A stretch of DNA of 41,650 bases from Bacteroidales bacterium (GTDB lineage: Bacteria; Bacteroidota; Bacteroidia; Bacteroidales; WCHB1-69): assembly GCA_017961265.1 (NCBI GenBank), contig JAGCXN010000003.1, positions 1-41,650 on the forward strand, read 5' to 3'. A model generated the notes under the pieces. The model did not search any database, was not told where the DNA came from, and was given only the letters and a program-made list of their open reading frames with translations. Below, piece by piece: positions 8,454 to 16,429 of the stretch; position 1 is the stretch's first letter; each line of letters opens with the position of its first letter. The position numbers and the translations under genes are program-made.

Positions 8454-9440
8454 TTATTTGGCTGAAGTTGGCTCGTTCTCTTCGTCCGGTTCAGGCTGTA
8501 TCAGTTCGAGCGTGAAATCCTTCTCCTCGTCCGAAGCGCTGAGGTAATGCAGGTCGCGGGCAAGTTCTTCAATATTGGAAGCGTTTGACAGAATACTGAC
8601 TACGCCAGGGCGTGTCAGTGCAAAATGCATCTGTTGCATCCGCGAGAACTTCGCAGGGGCGGCTTTGCCGTTGTTGTTGTACATTGTAATGATGGCAATA
8701 TTGTATTCCTTGCAGTATTCGTATAGCCGTGTCCGCATGGTGTCGGCAGTAGCGAGAAGCTGCGCAACAGCCGTGGAGTCTTCGGTGTCAAAATCTGCTG
8801 GAATCAAATCCGTGGCGGGATTGACACGGAAGGCCAACACTTCAATTATCCCGCTTTGGAGGGCTGCGTAGGCAGCATCCACATTGCTGCAGACGAGGCC
8901 GAGCCGCTTGATCTTTCCTTCCTCTTTCAGCTGCTCAAGATACTTCATGTAGGAACTTTTCATGATTTTCTGCCATTCCGCCTTGCTGTTGATGTTTTCG
9001 AGCATCCCGACGTTGAGGTAGCCGGTACCGAGACGGGTGAGCAGGTCGTCTAAATCAGCTTGGCATGCTTTCGCATCGCGGGTGCGGGTGTGGCGGCTGT
9101 CTTTCCAGCAGTTGCCAATGGGACCTTGGATAAGCATCTGGTTCCGACGTCCTTTCAGGGCGAAGGCGATATTGTTCAGCGTGGCCGTATCCGCGCCGCA
9201 CAGGTCGATATAGTTGATGCCCTTGCGCAGGACAGAATCCATGAATCCGTAGGCTTCGGTCGTATCCATCTTTGCGAAGCCGCTACTGCTGATGCCGATG
9301 ATGCCCACGTCAAGGTCGCCCATCTTGCGGAATTCCATGTGCTCGTCGATGCTGTCGAAGCCGGCCTTGTCGTTAATGGAACTTTTGCAGCCGAAGAACG
9401 CTATCAGGAGAGCCAGAAGTGGAAGAAGAAGTTTTTTCAT
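8454..9440 (-). CDS. Aldo/keto reductase-like lipoprotein with degenerate catalytic tetrad
   Basis: A 328-residue protein with the aldo/keto reductase TIM-barrel layout but an exported, probably lipidated N-terminus: hydrophobic segment and Cys18 in IAFFGCKSS. The AKR pattern is recognisable from EFRKMGDLDVGIIGISSSGF, through GINYIDL (Asp79, the tetrad Asp), ALKGRRNQMLIQGP and a YLNVGML segment. At the expected tetrad positions, however, Tyr, Lys (usually ATK, here IQG) and His (usually QIH/IHN, here MLE) are missing. The C-terminus is acidic. The start was set at 9440, after the terminator at 9456-9488; the longer frame runs into the next gene. It may be a binding or scaffold protein, not a reductase. 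Confidence 0.72.
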   Translation of the reverse strand: MKKLLLPLLALLIAFFGCKSSINDKAGFDSIDEHMEFRKMGDLDVGIIGISSSGFAKMDTTEAYGFMDSVLRKGINYIDLCGADTATLNNIAFALKGRRNQMLIQGPIGNCWKDSRHTRTRDAKACQADLDDLLTRLGTGYLNVGMLENINSKAEWQKIMKSSYMKYLEQLKEEGKIKRLGLVCSNVDAAYAALQSGIIEVLAFRVNPATDLIPADFDTEDSTAVAQLLATADTMRTRLYEYCKEYNIAIITMYNNNGKAAPAKFSRMQQMHFALTRPGVVSILSNASNIEELARDLHYLSASDEEKDFTLELIQPEPDEENEPTSAK

Positions 9441-9455
9441 TTTGGTGTTTTGATG

Positions 9456-9488
9456 AAAAAAGGGGAAATGGCGTGTTCCGATTTCCCC
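9456..9488 (-). terminator. Intrinsic terminator between the cysteine desulfurase and AKR-like genes
   Basis: Perfect 8-bp stem GGGGAAAT (9462-9469) with ATTTCCCC (9481-9488), 11-base loop, then six T on the minus strand. It lies only 15 bases upstream of the AKR-like start codon, so expression of that gene needs readthrough or a promoter inside the hairpin region. Confidence 0.75.
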
Positions 9489-9514
9489 ATTATAATAATG
9501 TATGATGTCAACTT

Positions 9515-10675
9515 TTAGTTTTTCATCGCGGCGATGTCGCGGACAGCTTCGATGGCGGTGTTCACATCCTCTTCGGTGGTGAAGGCGCCGATGCTGAGGC
9601 GGACGGTGCCGTGTATATCGATGGTGCCGATACCGACGTGCACTTTCGGGGCGCACTGGAGGCCGGTGCGGCAGGCGATGTCGTAGTCCACATCGAGCAT
9701 GGTTCCCACGTCGCCGGCTTCCCAACCGTTGATGTTGAAGGAGAGGACGGGGTTCTGGTTCTCCGTGGAGGTAGCGCAGTAAATCTTCACGCCCTTGATG
9801 TCGCGGATGCCGTCACGGAGTTTTTCCCAAAGTGCCATCTCACGATGATGGATGTTCATGATGCCTTCCTTGGTGATCCACTTCACACCGGCGTTGAGTC
9901 CGGCGATGCCGAGCAGGTTGATGGTGCCGGCTTCGAGACGGTAGGGATACTCTTCCAGATGTCCAGGGACAGCGGAACGCACGCCAGTGCCGCCGAAACG
10001 GGTCTGCCCGATTTCGATGCCTTCGCGCACGTAAGAACCGCCGATGCCGGTGGGTCCCATCAGACATTTGTGCCCGGTAAAACAGTAAACGTCAATGTTT
10101 TGAGCCTGCATGTCCAAATCCACAGCACCTGCGCCCTGGCTGCCGTCCACGACGAAGATGATGCCGTGTTCGTGGCAGATGCGGCCGAGGTCGGCCAGCG
10201 GCTGGATGGTGCCGATGACGTTGGAGCAGTGGGTGCAGACCGCGAACTTGGTATTGGGGCGGATGGCCTTGCGGAAATCGTCGGGATTGACGTAACCGCG
10301 TTCGTCAAACGGGAGGTAGGTGACGGTGATGAGGCCGCGCTGTTCCATCACGTACAGCGGACGGAGTACGGAGTTGTGCTCCAGCATGGTAGTGATGACG
10401 TGCGCTCCCGGGTTGGCGTAGGCCAGACCTTGCAGGATGATGTTCAGTGAGTCGGTAGCGTTATAGCTGAAAGTCAGACGGTTGGGATCTCCGCCGCCGT
10501 TGAACAGTTGGGTGAGCATTTTGCGGGTGTCGGAAACCAGTTCGCCGGTCTCAATGGCGGCGTCGAAGCCTGAACGGCCGGGGTTGACACCGTGGGTGCG
10601 GTAGAAGTGGTCCATAAAATCGTAAACCTCGGTCGGTTTCGGATAAGATGTTGCAGAATTGTCTAAATAAATCAT
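9515..10675 (-). CDS. Class V aminotransferase / cysteine desulfurase
   Basis: PLP-dependent enzyme of the NifS/Csd type, which removes sulfur from cysteine as an enzyme persulfide. 386 residues. The Schiff-base lysine is in TGHKCLMGPTG (Lys203), the cofactor Asp is in VVDGSQGAG, and the likely persulfide cysteine is Cys341 in CRTGLQCAP. This motif marks a Firmicutes/Bacteroidota subgroup separate from IscS and SufS. No iron-sulfur scaffold or tRNA thiolation gene is adjacent, so the sulfur acceptor is unknown. Its own promoter lies at 10713-10721 and a terminator follows its stop. Confidence 0.9.
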   Translation of the reverse strand: MIYLDNSATSYPKPTEVYDFMDHFYRTHGVNPGRSGFDAAIETGELVSDTRKMLTQLFNGGGDPNRLTFSYNATDSLNIILQGLAYANPGAHVITTMLEHNSVLRPLYVMEQRGLITVTYLPFDERGYVNPDDFRKAIRPNTKFAVCTHCSNVIGTIQPLADLGRICHEHGIIFVVDGSQGAGAVDLDMQAQNIDVYCFTGHKCLMGPTGIGGSYVREGIEIGQTRFGGTGVRSAVPGHLEEYPYRLEAGTINLLGIAGLNAGVKWITKEGIMNIHHREMALWEKLRDGIRDIKGVKIYCATSTENQNPVLSFNINGWEAGDVGTMLDVDYDIACRTGLQCAPKVHVGIGTIDIHGTVRLSIGAFTTEEDVNTAIEAVRDIAAMKN

Positions 10676-10712
10676 AGTATTTTCAATTTGTTTTATTTCA
10701 AAAATTGAGGCG

Positions 10713-10721
10713 GCAAAGATA
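10713..10721 (-). promoter_or_regulatory. -7 promoter element (TATCTTTGC) for the cysteine desulfurase
   Basis: GCAAAGATA on the plus strand, 38 bases upstream of the start, in the short gap after mpl. Confidence 0.72.
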
Positions 10722-10733
10722 CGATTTTTCCGT

Positions 10734-12089
10734 TTATCTTTTCAGCAGCTTTTCAGCCAATTCTTCAAAGATGATGCCGCCGAAATTGCCGGAACTCATC
10801 ATTAAGAATACGGTTTTCGGATTGCGGATGTCAAGCAATGCCTGCTGCAATGGCTCTGTCTCGTTGAAAATATGCAGGTCGCGACGGGCGAATGCGTCAT
10901 AGACCATCTCGGATGTGATGGGCGGCAGCTTCTTGTGCGCCACCGCGTGGTGGTCGAAGAAAATTATTGCGTCGTCCGCTGCATCCATTACATGGGCGTA
11001 TTGCACCAGAAACTCTTTCGACAAACTGCTGAAGGTGTGCAACTCCATACAGGCCACCAAGTGCCAGTCGGGATACTGCTCCCGGACGGCTTCGATGGTG
11101 GCGTTCAGTTTTGATGGAGAATGGGCAAAATCCTTGTAAACAACCGTGTTATTGTCGCGGTTGACCAGTTCCAGACGTTTGGAAGCCCCCTTGAAAGTAC
11201 GGATTGCCTCATAGAATTGTTCGTCGCTCACTCCGACCTCACGGCACGCTAACCGCGCCGCGTTGAGGTTCGCCATATTGTGCCGTCCAAAAATCAGCAT
11301 CGGAATTTCGCCGCCATCGGTGAGCAAGTGGGTGATGCCGTCACGAATTACATACGGATGGACCGTGTAAGGCTCCTTGTTCACCCCTTGAATTTCTTCG
11401 CCGAGCATACGCACATTTTCATCATCATTGCAATAGATGAAGGTGCGGTCAATCATCTTGGCGAAGGTGCGGAAGGTATCGACATACTGTGGGAACGTCG
11501 GGAAGACGTTGATGTGGTCCCATGCTATCCCACTGATAATTCCGACGTTGGGTCTGTATAAATGGAATTTGGAGCGGCGGTCAATGGGGGAGGTGAGGTA
11601 CTCGTCGCCCTCCATTACCATTATTTTGGCTTCGTGCGACAGCTTCACCATCACTTCGAAACCCTCTAATTGCGCTCCTACCATATAGTCGCAGTCGATG
11701 TGACAGTGTTGGAGCACGTGCAGGATCATCGCCGTGATGGTGGTCTTGCCATGGCTGCCGCCCACTACGATGCGGAGCTTGTCCTTGCTCTGCTCGTACA
11801 GGAATTCAGGATAGGAGAAAACCTTGATTCCCAGTTCTTTCGCTTTCAGAAGTTCCGGATTGTCCTCGCGGGCGTGCATACCGAGGATGACAGCATCCAA
11901 GTCGGGAGTGATTTTGTCGGGATTCCAGCCGATGCTATCGGGCAGGAGACCATATTTTTCCAGACGGCCCTTCGCCGGATTGAAGATCTCATCGTCCGAG
12001 CCAGTGATTTCATAACCTTTCAGATGAAGGGCAATGGCGAGGTTGTGCATGGCGCTGCCGCCGATGGCGATAAAGTGGATTTTTTTCAT
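10734..12089 (-). CDS. mpl: UDP-MurNAc:L-Ala-gamma-D-Glu-meso-DAP ligase
   Basis: Peptidoglycan recycling enzyme that attaches the recovered tripeptide to UDP-N-acetylmuramate. 451 residues. MurC-like N-terminal Rossmann start HFIAIGGSAMHNLAIAL (Mpl has GGSAM where MurC has GGIGMS), ATP loop GGSHGKTTITAMI near residue 111, then central and C-terminal Mur ligase domains with HSPSKLNATIEAV (the DDYAHHP equivalent). The presence of a true MurC at 25286-26611 supports the Mpl call. It implies meso-DAP peptidoglycan and scavenging of muropeptides, which fits the LD-carboxypeptidase at 13843-14802. Confidence 0.92.
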   Translation of the reverse strand: MKKIHFIAIGGSAMHNLAIALHLKGYEITGSDDEIFNPAKGRLEKYGLLPDSIGWNPDKITPDLDAVILGMHAREDNPELLKAKELGIKVFSYPEFLYEQSKDKLRIVVGGSHGKTTITAMILHVLQHCHIDCDYMVGAQLEGFEVMVKLSHEAKIMVMEGDEYLTSPIDRRSKFHLYRPNVGIISGIAWDHINVFPTFPQYVDTFRTFAKMIDRTFIYCNDDENVRMLGEEIQGVNKEPYTVHPYVIRDGITHLLTDGGEIPMLIFGRHNMANLNAARLACREVGVSDEQFYEAIRTFKGASKRLELVNRDNNTVVYKDFAHSPSKLNATIEAVREQYPDWHLVACMELHTFSSLSKEFLVQYAHVMDAADDAIIFFDHHAVAHKKLPPITSEMVYDAFARRDLHIFNETEPLQQALLDIRNPKTVFLMMSSGNFGGIIFEELAEKLLKR

Positions 12090-12099
12090 ATTAGTAACA

Positions 12100-12128
12100 A
12101 GTTCATCAAGTTTATAAAGTTTATCAAG
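12100..12128. repeat. Three 9-bp tandem units upstream of mpl
   Basis: GTTCATCAA, GTTTATAAA and GTTTATCAA follow each other directly, between the mpl start and the GAGACG palindrome. Short and degenerate; it may be leader sequence of mpl. Confidence 0.45.
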
Positions 12129-12154
12129 TAGAGACGCACGGCCGTGCGTCTCTA
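12129..12154. repeat. GAGACG palindrome, copy 1
   Basis: A perfect 26-bp inverted repeat: TAGAGACGCACGG followed at once by its reverse complement. The outer arms TAGAGACG/CGTCTCTA are shared with elements at 20927-20948, 25236-25264 and 29729-29757. It sits between dut and mpl. Confidence 0.85.
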
Positions 12155-12188
12155 ATCAAATCGTACCCTATTCACTGTACTCTATTCA

Positions 12189-12623
12189 CTATTGTTTTCC
12201 GGTGCTGCCGAAGCCTCCGGCGGCGCGGTCGGTGGAGGAGAGTTCGTCGGTGGCTTCCCACTCGACGGTTTCGTGGCGGGCGACGACCATCTGGGCGATA
12301 CGGTCGCCGGGGCAGATGGTGAAGGGTACGTTGGAGAGGTTGATCAGTCCCACCTTCACTTCACCGCGATAGTCGGCGTCGATGGTGCCGGGGCTGTTGA
12401 TGACGGTGATGCCGCTTTTGACGGCGAGGCCGCTGCGTGGACGTACCTGCGCCTCGTATCCCCGGGGCAGTTCAATGAAGATGCCGGTGGGGATCAGCTG
12501 GCGCTCCATCGGCGCGAGGGTGACGGGCATATCCAGGTTGGCACGCAGGTCCATACCTGCCGACATCTCCGTGGCATACGACGGGGTCGGATTGCTGGAT
12601 TGGTTAACAATTTTGCATTTCAT
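12189..12623 (-). CDS. dut: dUTP diphosphatase (trimeric dUTPase)
   Basis: Hydrolyses dUTP to dUMP and pyrophosphate, keeping uracil out of DNA. 144 residues, typical of the trimeric family. All five motifs are visible: AGMDLRA (1), [11 protein letters not shown] (2), [10 protein letters not shown] with the catalytic Asp (3), GDRIAQMV (4) and the C-terminal [12 protein letters not shown] (5), which closes over the active site. Own promoter at 12645-12653. Confidence 0.97.
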   Translation of the reverse strand: MKCKIVNQSSNPTPSYATEMSAGMDLRANLDMPVTLAPMERQLIPTGIFIELPRGYEAQVRPRSGLAVKSGITVINSPGTIDADYRGEVKVGLINLSNVPFTICPGDRIAQMVVARHETVEWEATDELSSTDRAAGGFGSTGKQ

Positions 12624-12644
12624 AGGATGGTTCGATTAAAGGCT

Positions 12645-12653
12645 GCAAATTTA
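12645..12653 (-). promoter_or_regulatory. -7 promoter element (TAAATTTGC) for dut
   Basis: GCAAATTTA on the plus strand, 22 bases upstream of the dut start codon. Confidence 0.7.
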
Positions 12654-12722
12654 CGAAACTCTTTCGGCAAAACAAGCCGTAGCCAAGCTACTTTTTAAAC
12701 TGTAAGGAACTAACAACTTGAC

Positions 12723-13802
12723 TTACGCCTTCTTTTTGGTGAACGCCACTGAGTCGCCCCATGCGTTGTACAGTACCTCGTGCCCGATGGCCTTCATCCT
12801 AAGGTCGAGGCAGGAACGGCACTGCTCCGGTTTGTCGTTCACGCACGCTTTGTCTGGATAGATCAAGTAGTCTTCACGGTACGCATTGGGCGTCAGGTTC
12901 GGCATGATGACGTTGGCGCCGGCTTGGATGGCCTTTTCGCGTCCCATCGGGTCAACGGTCTCGTTGGCGGTGGCCGCCACCATATTGATTTCCGGCATCA
13001 TCAGCCGCAGGATGGCGATCATCTTGAGAGTGAGGCGCATCCGTTCCTCTGGGGCGGGAATTTGGTTTGCGAATGTGTAGAGCGGGGTGTCGGGGTGCGG
13101 GATGTACGGCCCCATACCCACCATCGCCACATCCTTGCTTCTGAAAAAGAGGAGGTCATCGGCGAGGTGGTCGAGGGTCTGGAACGGCAGCCCCACCATC
13201 ACGCCGGTCCCCGTCTGGTAGCCGATGTCCAGCAGTGTATCGATGCACGCCAGCCGCTTGTGGAAGTCGTGCCGCTCGTCGTGGGGGTGAATCTTGTAAT
13301 ACAGCGCCTCGGTGGAGGATTCGATACGGAGCAGGTAGCGGTGTGCGCCTGCATCAAACCACTGGCGATAGACTTCCTCGCTCTGCTCACCCAGTGAAAG
13401 CGTGATTCCGAGGGATCCGCCGTCAATCTTCTTGATCTTGCTGACCAAACGAGTGATACGGTCGGTGAATTCGCGGTCGCTGCGCTCGCCGCTCTGGATG
13501 GCCACTGAGCCGTAGCCTAACTGATGAGCCAGACGGGCACATTCCAGTACTTCGTCGTCGGTCAGGGAGTAGCGTTCTACGCGGTCGTTGCCACTGCGCA
13601 CGCCGCAATAGAGGCACGACTTCCGGCAGATATTGCTCAACTCAATTAGCCCACGCAGGTGGACTTTGTTGTCCAAAACGGACAATTTTACTTCCGAAGC
13701 CCTTTTTAAAAGTTGCTCGTATTCGTCGCCTTCTGCAGCCAGAAGCTGGAGGATGTCCTCTTTTTCAAGAAAATCTTTTGTTAGAAGGTCTTTTATATTC
13801 AT
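12723..13802 (-). CDS. hydE: [FeFe]-hydrogenase maturase HydE (radical SAM)
   Basis: Radical-SAM enzyme that helps build the diiron subcluster of [FeFe]-hydrogenase. 359 residues from the ATG at 13802; a longer frame up to 14054 would run into the neighbouring gene and has no family similarity. The 4Fe-4S motif CxxxCxxC is C59-RKS-C63-LY-C66, after the HydE segment LIELSNIC. ITLSLGEQS, HRYLLRIES and MVGLPFQT follow as in HydE. Three more cysteines (C320, C328, C331) have the C-x7-C-x2-C spacing of the optional second cluster of Thermotoga HydE. HydF, HydG and a hydrogenase are not in the window. The gene starts 40 bases after the LD-carboxypeptidase stop and may share its transcript. Confidence 0.9.
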   Translation of the reverse strand: MNIKDLLTKDFLEKEDILQLLAAEGDEYEQLLKRASEVKLSVLDNKVHLRGLIELSNICRKSCLYCGVRSGNDRVERYSLTDDEVLECARLAHQLGYGSVAIQSGERSDREFTDRITRLVSKIKKIDGGSLGITLSLGEQSEEVYRQWFDAGAHRYLLRIESSTEALYYKIHPHDERHDFHKRLACIDTLLDIGYQTGTGVMVGLPFQTLDHLADDLLFFRSKDVAMVGMGPYIPHPDTPLYTFANQIPAPEERMRLTLKMIAILRLMMPEINMVAATANETVDPMGREKAIQAGANVIMPNLTPNAYREDYLIYPDKACVNDKPEQCRSCLDLRMKAIGHEVLYNAWGDSVAFTKKKA

Positions 13803-13842
13803 TACAAATGTTATTATTCTGACAATTTTTTTAAGAGATTGT

Positions 13843-14802
13843 CTATTTTTCAAATAGAATGGAGCAGCTGTCCGTACCGATGGACAGCTTGGCGGTGCGT
13901 CCGAGTGGAAGAGCATAGTTTTGTCCGCCGTGTCCAGCAGGAAAATCAAAGCAGACAGGGTAGTTGTATTTGTCGCACACCTCCAGAATAACTTCCTCAA
14001 CGGTGCTATTGGTGTAGTAGTCATCGAACTTGATCTTGCGCATGCTGCCCACAACTAAGGCCTTGAGGTTTCGCAGTTTGCCGGCGCGGTCGAGCGCCAC
14101 CAGCATCCGGTGTATATGGTAGATATTCTCGCCCACATCTTCAATGAAGAGAATTTTGCCGTCGGTGCTGATGGAAGATTCTGATTCGAGCATGGAGTAG
14201 AGGAGTGAAAGGTTGCCGCCGACTATGGGTGCGGTCACGGTGCCAAGGCGGTTATAGGGGTTGGGTTGGAAATTATATAGAAGTTCTTCGCCGCGCAGGG
14301 CGCTTATCATGGAGAGGTTGTAAGTATTGTTGAGGTCTTCCTCGTGGATGGTGACGGGCATCACGCAGTGCAGGGTGGGGAAGCCCAGTGTGTGAAGGTG
14401 TGAGTGGAGGGCGGTGACATCGCTGAAGCCGCAGATCCATTTCGGATGCTTGCGGAAAGCTGAAAAGTCGAGACTGTCAAGTAGGCTGACGGCGCCGTAG
14501 CCGCCACGGGCGCAAAGGATGGCTTTGATGCCGGGGCGGTCAAGGAACTGCTGTAGGAGGGTGGCGCGATGGGAGACGGTTCCGGCAAAACCGTTGTGCT
14601 CGGTCCATAGGCCGTCGGGCACTATGACGACGAAACCCTGCTCTTGAAGGAACTGCACGGCAGGTTGCACCTGTTCGGGCAACACTTTGGCGGAAGGAGC
14701 GACGAGGGCGATAGTGTCACCTGCAGCGAGGCGTGGCATCTTTTGGGCAGAAAGTGTCATCCCAAAAGTCAACAGGATGAACAGAAAAGTTGTTTTTTTC
14801 AT
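13843..14802 (-). CDS. Exported LD-carboxypeptidase (S66 family)
   Basis: Murein LD-carboxypeptidase, which trims the terminal D-Ala from tetrapeptides during peptidoglycan recycling. 319 residues. It carries a signal peptide (residues 1-19, ending LSAQ), whereas the E. coli enzyme LdcA is cytoplasmic, so it probably acts in the periplasm. Family signs: GDTIALVAPSAK at the N-terminus, CARGGYGAVSLLDSLD, the nucleophile Ser in CGFSDVTALH, the acid region LFIEDVGENIYHIHRML, and the catalytic His in FPAGHGGQN. Likely first gene of a pair with hydE, although the functions are not related. Confidence 0.9.
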   Translation of the reverse strand: MKKTTFLFILLTFGMTLSAQKMPRLAAGDTIALVAPSAKVLPEQVQPAVQFLQEQGFVVIVPDGLWTEHNGFAGTVSHRATLLQQFLDRPGIKAILCARGGYGAVSLLDSLDFSAFRKHPKWICGFSDVTALHSHLHTLGFPTLHCVMPVTIHEEDLNNTYNLSMISALRGEELLYNFQPNPYNRLGTVTAPIVGGNLSLLYSMLESESSISTDGKILFIEDVGENIYHIHRMLVALDRAGKLRNLKALVVGSMRKIKFDDYYTNSTVEEVILEVCDKYNYPVCFDFPAGHGGQNYALPLGRTAKLSIGTDSCSILFEK

Positions 14803-14820
14803 AGGATAGGGTTCAAGACT

Positions 14821-14829
14821 GCAAAAGTA
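14821..14829 (-). promoter_or_regulatory. -7 promoter element (TACTTTTGC) for the LD-carboxypeptidase
   Basis: GCAAAAGTA on the plus strand, 19 bases upstream of the start codon. Confidence 0.72.
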
Positions 14830-14855
14830 TGCATTAAAGGGAAGATGGCCGCAAC

Positions 14856-15431
14856 CTACTTTACAATCTTGAAACCGAGGGAGGCTCCTATAAGGTTCTG
14901 TTTCCAGAAAGTGTCGGATTCGTAGTTCTTGAACTTGCTGGCGGAGATGTCGTAGCTGAAATCAAGGGTGAATCGCCAGAAATCGATGCCGATGCCCGCA
15001 CGTCCGCCCCATTGTGCATATCCGAGCAGACTGTCAATGTCGCTGTAACTGCTACCCACGCGCAGTCCCACCCGCGGTCCGAGAAAGATGCGGAGGTTGA
15101 AATTCTCCTTGTTTACAATTTTGACACCGAGGAACAGCGGTATGTCGATGTAATGTTCATGCATGTCAATATTTTGTTGGACTTCATCCACCATATCATT
15201 GAGCGTGGAGGTGCGGAATGAGTACAGCACCTCTGGTTGGAAGTACAATCGCTTTCCTGCACGTAGAAAGATACCGGCATCCGCACCTGGCTCCAAATTG
15301 CTTTCGGAGATGTAGTTACTGAAATTAACCCCGGCTTTGATACCTAAACTGAAAGAGGATTGTGCCTTTGCACCAAAAACCAGCAGAATGGCTAGCGCCA
15401 TCGTGAGGGTTATTTTTGCAAGCTGTTTCAT
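14856..15431 (-). CDS. Outer-membrane beta-barrel protein (PorT-like, porin family)
   Basis: A small outer-membrane barrel protein of about 191 residues, function unknown. Signal peptide about residues 1-24 (ending AKAQ), then FSLGIKAGVNFSNY, the common opening of the Bacteroidota 'outer membrane beta-barrel' families (OMP_b-brl_2 type). Repeated amphipathic strands with GXRAGIGIDFWRF-like ends and a hydrophobic C-terminal strand GASLGFKIVK support an 8- or 10-strand barrel. I started at the ATG at 15431 because the signal peptide begins there and a promoter lies just upstream; the longer frame to 15578 overlaps the divergent gene. Confidence 0.82.
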   Translation of the reverse strand: MKQLAKITLTMALAILLVFGAKAQSSFSLGIKAGVNFSNYISESNLEPGADAGIFLRAGKRLYFQPEVLYSFRTSTLNDMVDEVQQNIDMHEHYIDIPLFLGVKIVNKENFNLRIFLGPRVGLRVGSSYSDIDSLLGYAQWGGRAGIGIDFWRFTLDFSYDISASKFKNYESDTFWKQNLIGASLGFKIVK

Positions 15432-15456
15432 GGAATTTTTGTTAGAATTAAGCGGG

Positions 15457-15465
15457 GCAAAAGTA
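15457..15465 (-). promoter_or_regulatory. -7 promoter element (TACTTTTGC) for the small barrel protein
   Basis: GCAAAAGTA on the plus strand, 26 bases upstream of the 15431 start. Confidence 0.72.
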
Positions 15466-15513
15466 CAACTATTTTTCATTATTTTTAACTCTGTTTTTTG
15501 CTTACTATTTTTG

Positions 15514-15522
15514 TATTTTTGC
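15514..15522 (+). promoter_or_regulatory. -7 promoter element (TATTTTTGC) for the lipoprotein at 15556
   Basis: TATTTTTGC lies 33 bases upstream of the ATG, back to back with the promoter at 15457-15465. Confidence 0.7.
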
Positions 15523-15555
15523 CGCCCGTTTTTCAACCGAGCCCATTCACGTTCA

Positions 15556-16410
15556 ATGAAAATAAAAAAATCTTTCATCTTATTGTGTGTCTGTTTGTTG
15601 GTAGTTGGCTGCCATCGTCATAAAGCTGCTATTACGATTGTACCCGATTGCGCAAAAAGCCACCTTCAGCGCGAACATATCTACGGGAATGTGCGGACTA
15701 TCACCGACAGTATGTACTACTCTCCCGACGGTTCCGATACCGTCAGATCAGAATATCTGGCTGCGGTTACCCATTACCGATATAGTGCAGATGGATGGCT
15801 CAATCAGGTGGTGAAGATGAATGCCGATGGGGACACTATGTCGAATAGAGTGATGTATTACGACGATGCGGCTAAACTGGTGAAGGACGAGCTTTTCGAC
15901 AGTATCGGTGTCTGTATTGAACATACTATTTATGAAAATGATGAGCATGGCTATCGGGTGAAGGAGGAACGCTATTACGGTGATTCATTGATACAAACTC
16001 TTTTGTATCAGAATGATGCTTTCGGGAACCTGGTGGGAATGACGGTTGTGCTCTCCGAATATACCCTGACCCGCAAGTATAGCAACAATGAGGTGGGGCT
16101 GGCCGTTCGGGTGGATGAGTTCGACCCTGATGGAAAGCTTTTCAAGTACGTGACGTTAGAGTACGACAACTACGGAGACCTTGTTAACCGCAATGTGCAC
16201 CGGGATGACGGCCAAATTCGGGAGTTTACCCACACCCAGTATGCGGATAATGGGCAGCTGCTGAAAACGGTCTATGAGAACAAGCTGTCGCGGGCTAACG
16301 AAGTGACGGAGTACGCTAATCACGACACCCAGAGGAACTGGACCCGCAGTCTTCGCAAGTCTGGTGGCCGAACTTATTATGTTATCAATCGCAAAATTGA
16401 ATACTATTAA
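15556..16410 (+). CDS. Lipoprotein with YD/RHS-like beta repeats, function unknown
   Basis: A 284-residue predicted lipoprotein: signal sequence and lipobox LVVGC (Cys19). The mature part consists of about ten short strands with repeating Y-x-x-DG/Y-x-N-x-x-G patterns (YSADGWLNQVV, YENDEHGYRVKEE, YQNDAFGNLVGM, YDNYGDLVN). These resemble the YD repeats of RHS and YwqK-type proteins, and suggest an elongated beta-sheet surface. No catalytic residues can be named. The start at 15556 is set by the lipoprotein signal and the promoter at 15514. DUF5606 follows 19 bases later, probably on the same transcript. Confidence 0.72.
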   Translation: MKIKKSFILLCVCLLVVGCHRHKAAITIVPDCAKSHLQREHIYGNVRTITDSMYYSPDGSDTVRSEYLAAVTHYRYSADGWLNQVVKMNADGDTMSNRVMYYDDAAKLVKDELFDSIGVCIEHTIYENDEHGYRVKEERYYGDSLIQTLLYQNDAFGNLVGMTVVLSEYTLTRKYSNNEVGLAVRVDEFDPDGKLFKYVTLEYDNYGDLVNRNVHRDDGQIREFTHTQYADNGQLLKTVYENKLSRANEVTEYANHDTQRNWTRSLRKSGGRTYYVINRKIEYY

Positions 16411-16429
16411 CCACAAATATTTTTGAATT

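Noticed and set aside
9441-9725. N-terminal extension of the AKR-like gene
   Set aside because: It lies in the cysteine desulfurase gene and is Arg/His-rich shadow sequence; the signal peptide starts at 9440.
9611-10450. Long plus-strand open frame opposite the cysteine desulfurase
   Set aside because: Antisense shadow; the minus-strand frame has clear PLP-enzyme motifs.
12116-12131. Peptide with repeated FIK at the mpl upstream region
   Set aside because: It only reflects the 9-bp tandem units and has no independent support as a gene.
13803-14054. N-terminal extension of HydE
   Set aside because: It overlaps the LD-carboxypeptidase reading frame, lacks similarity to HydE, and the conserved protein begins at 13802.
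16418-16426. TATTTTTGA as a promoter for DUF5606
   Set aside because: It ends 3 bases before the start codon and lacks the final C of the motif.
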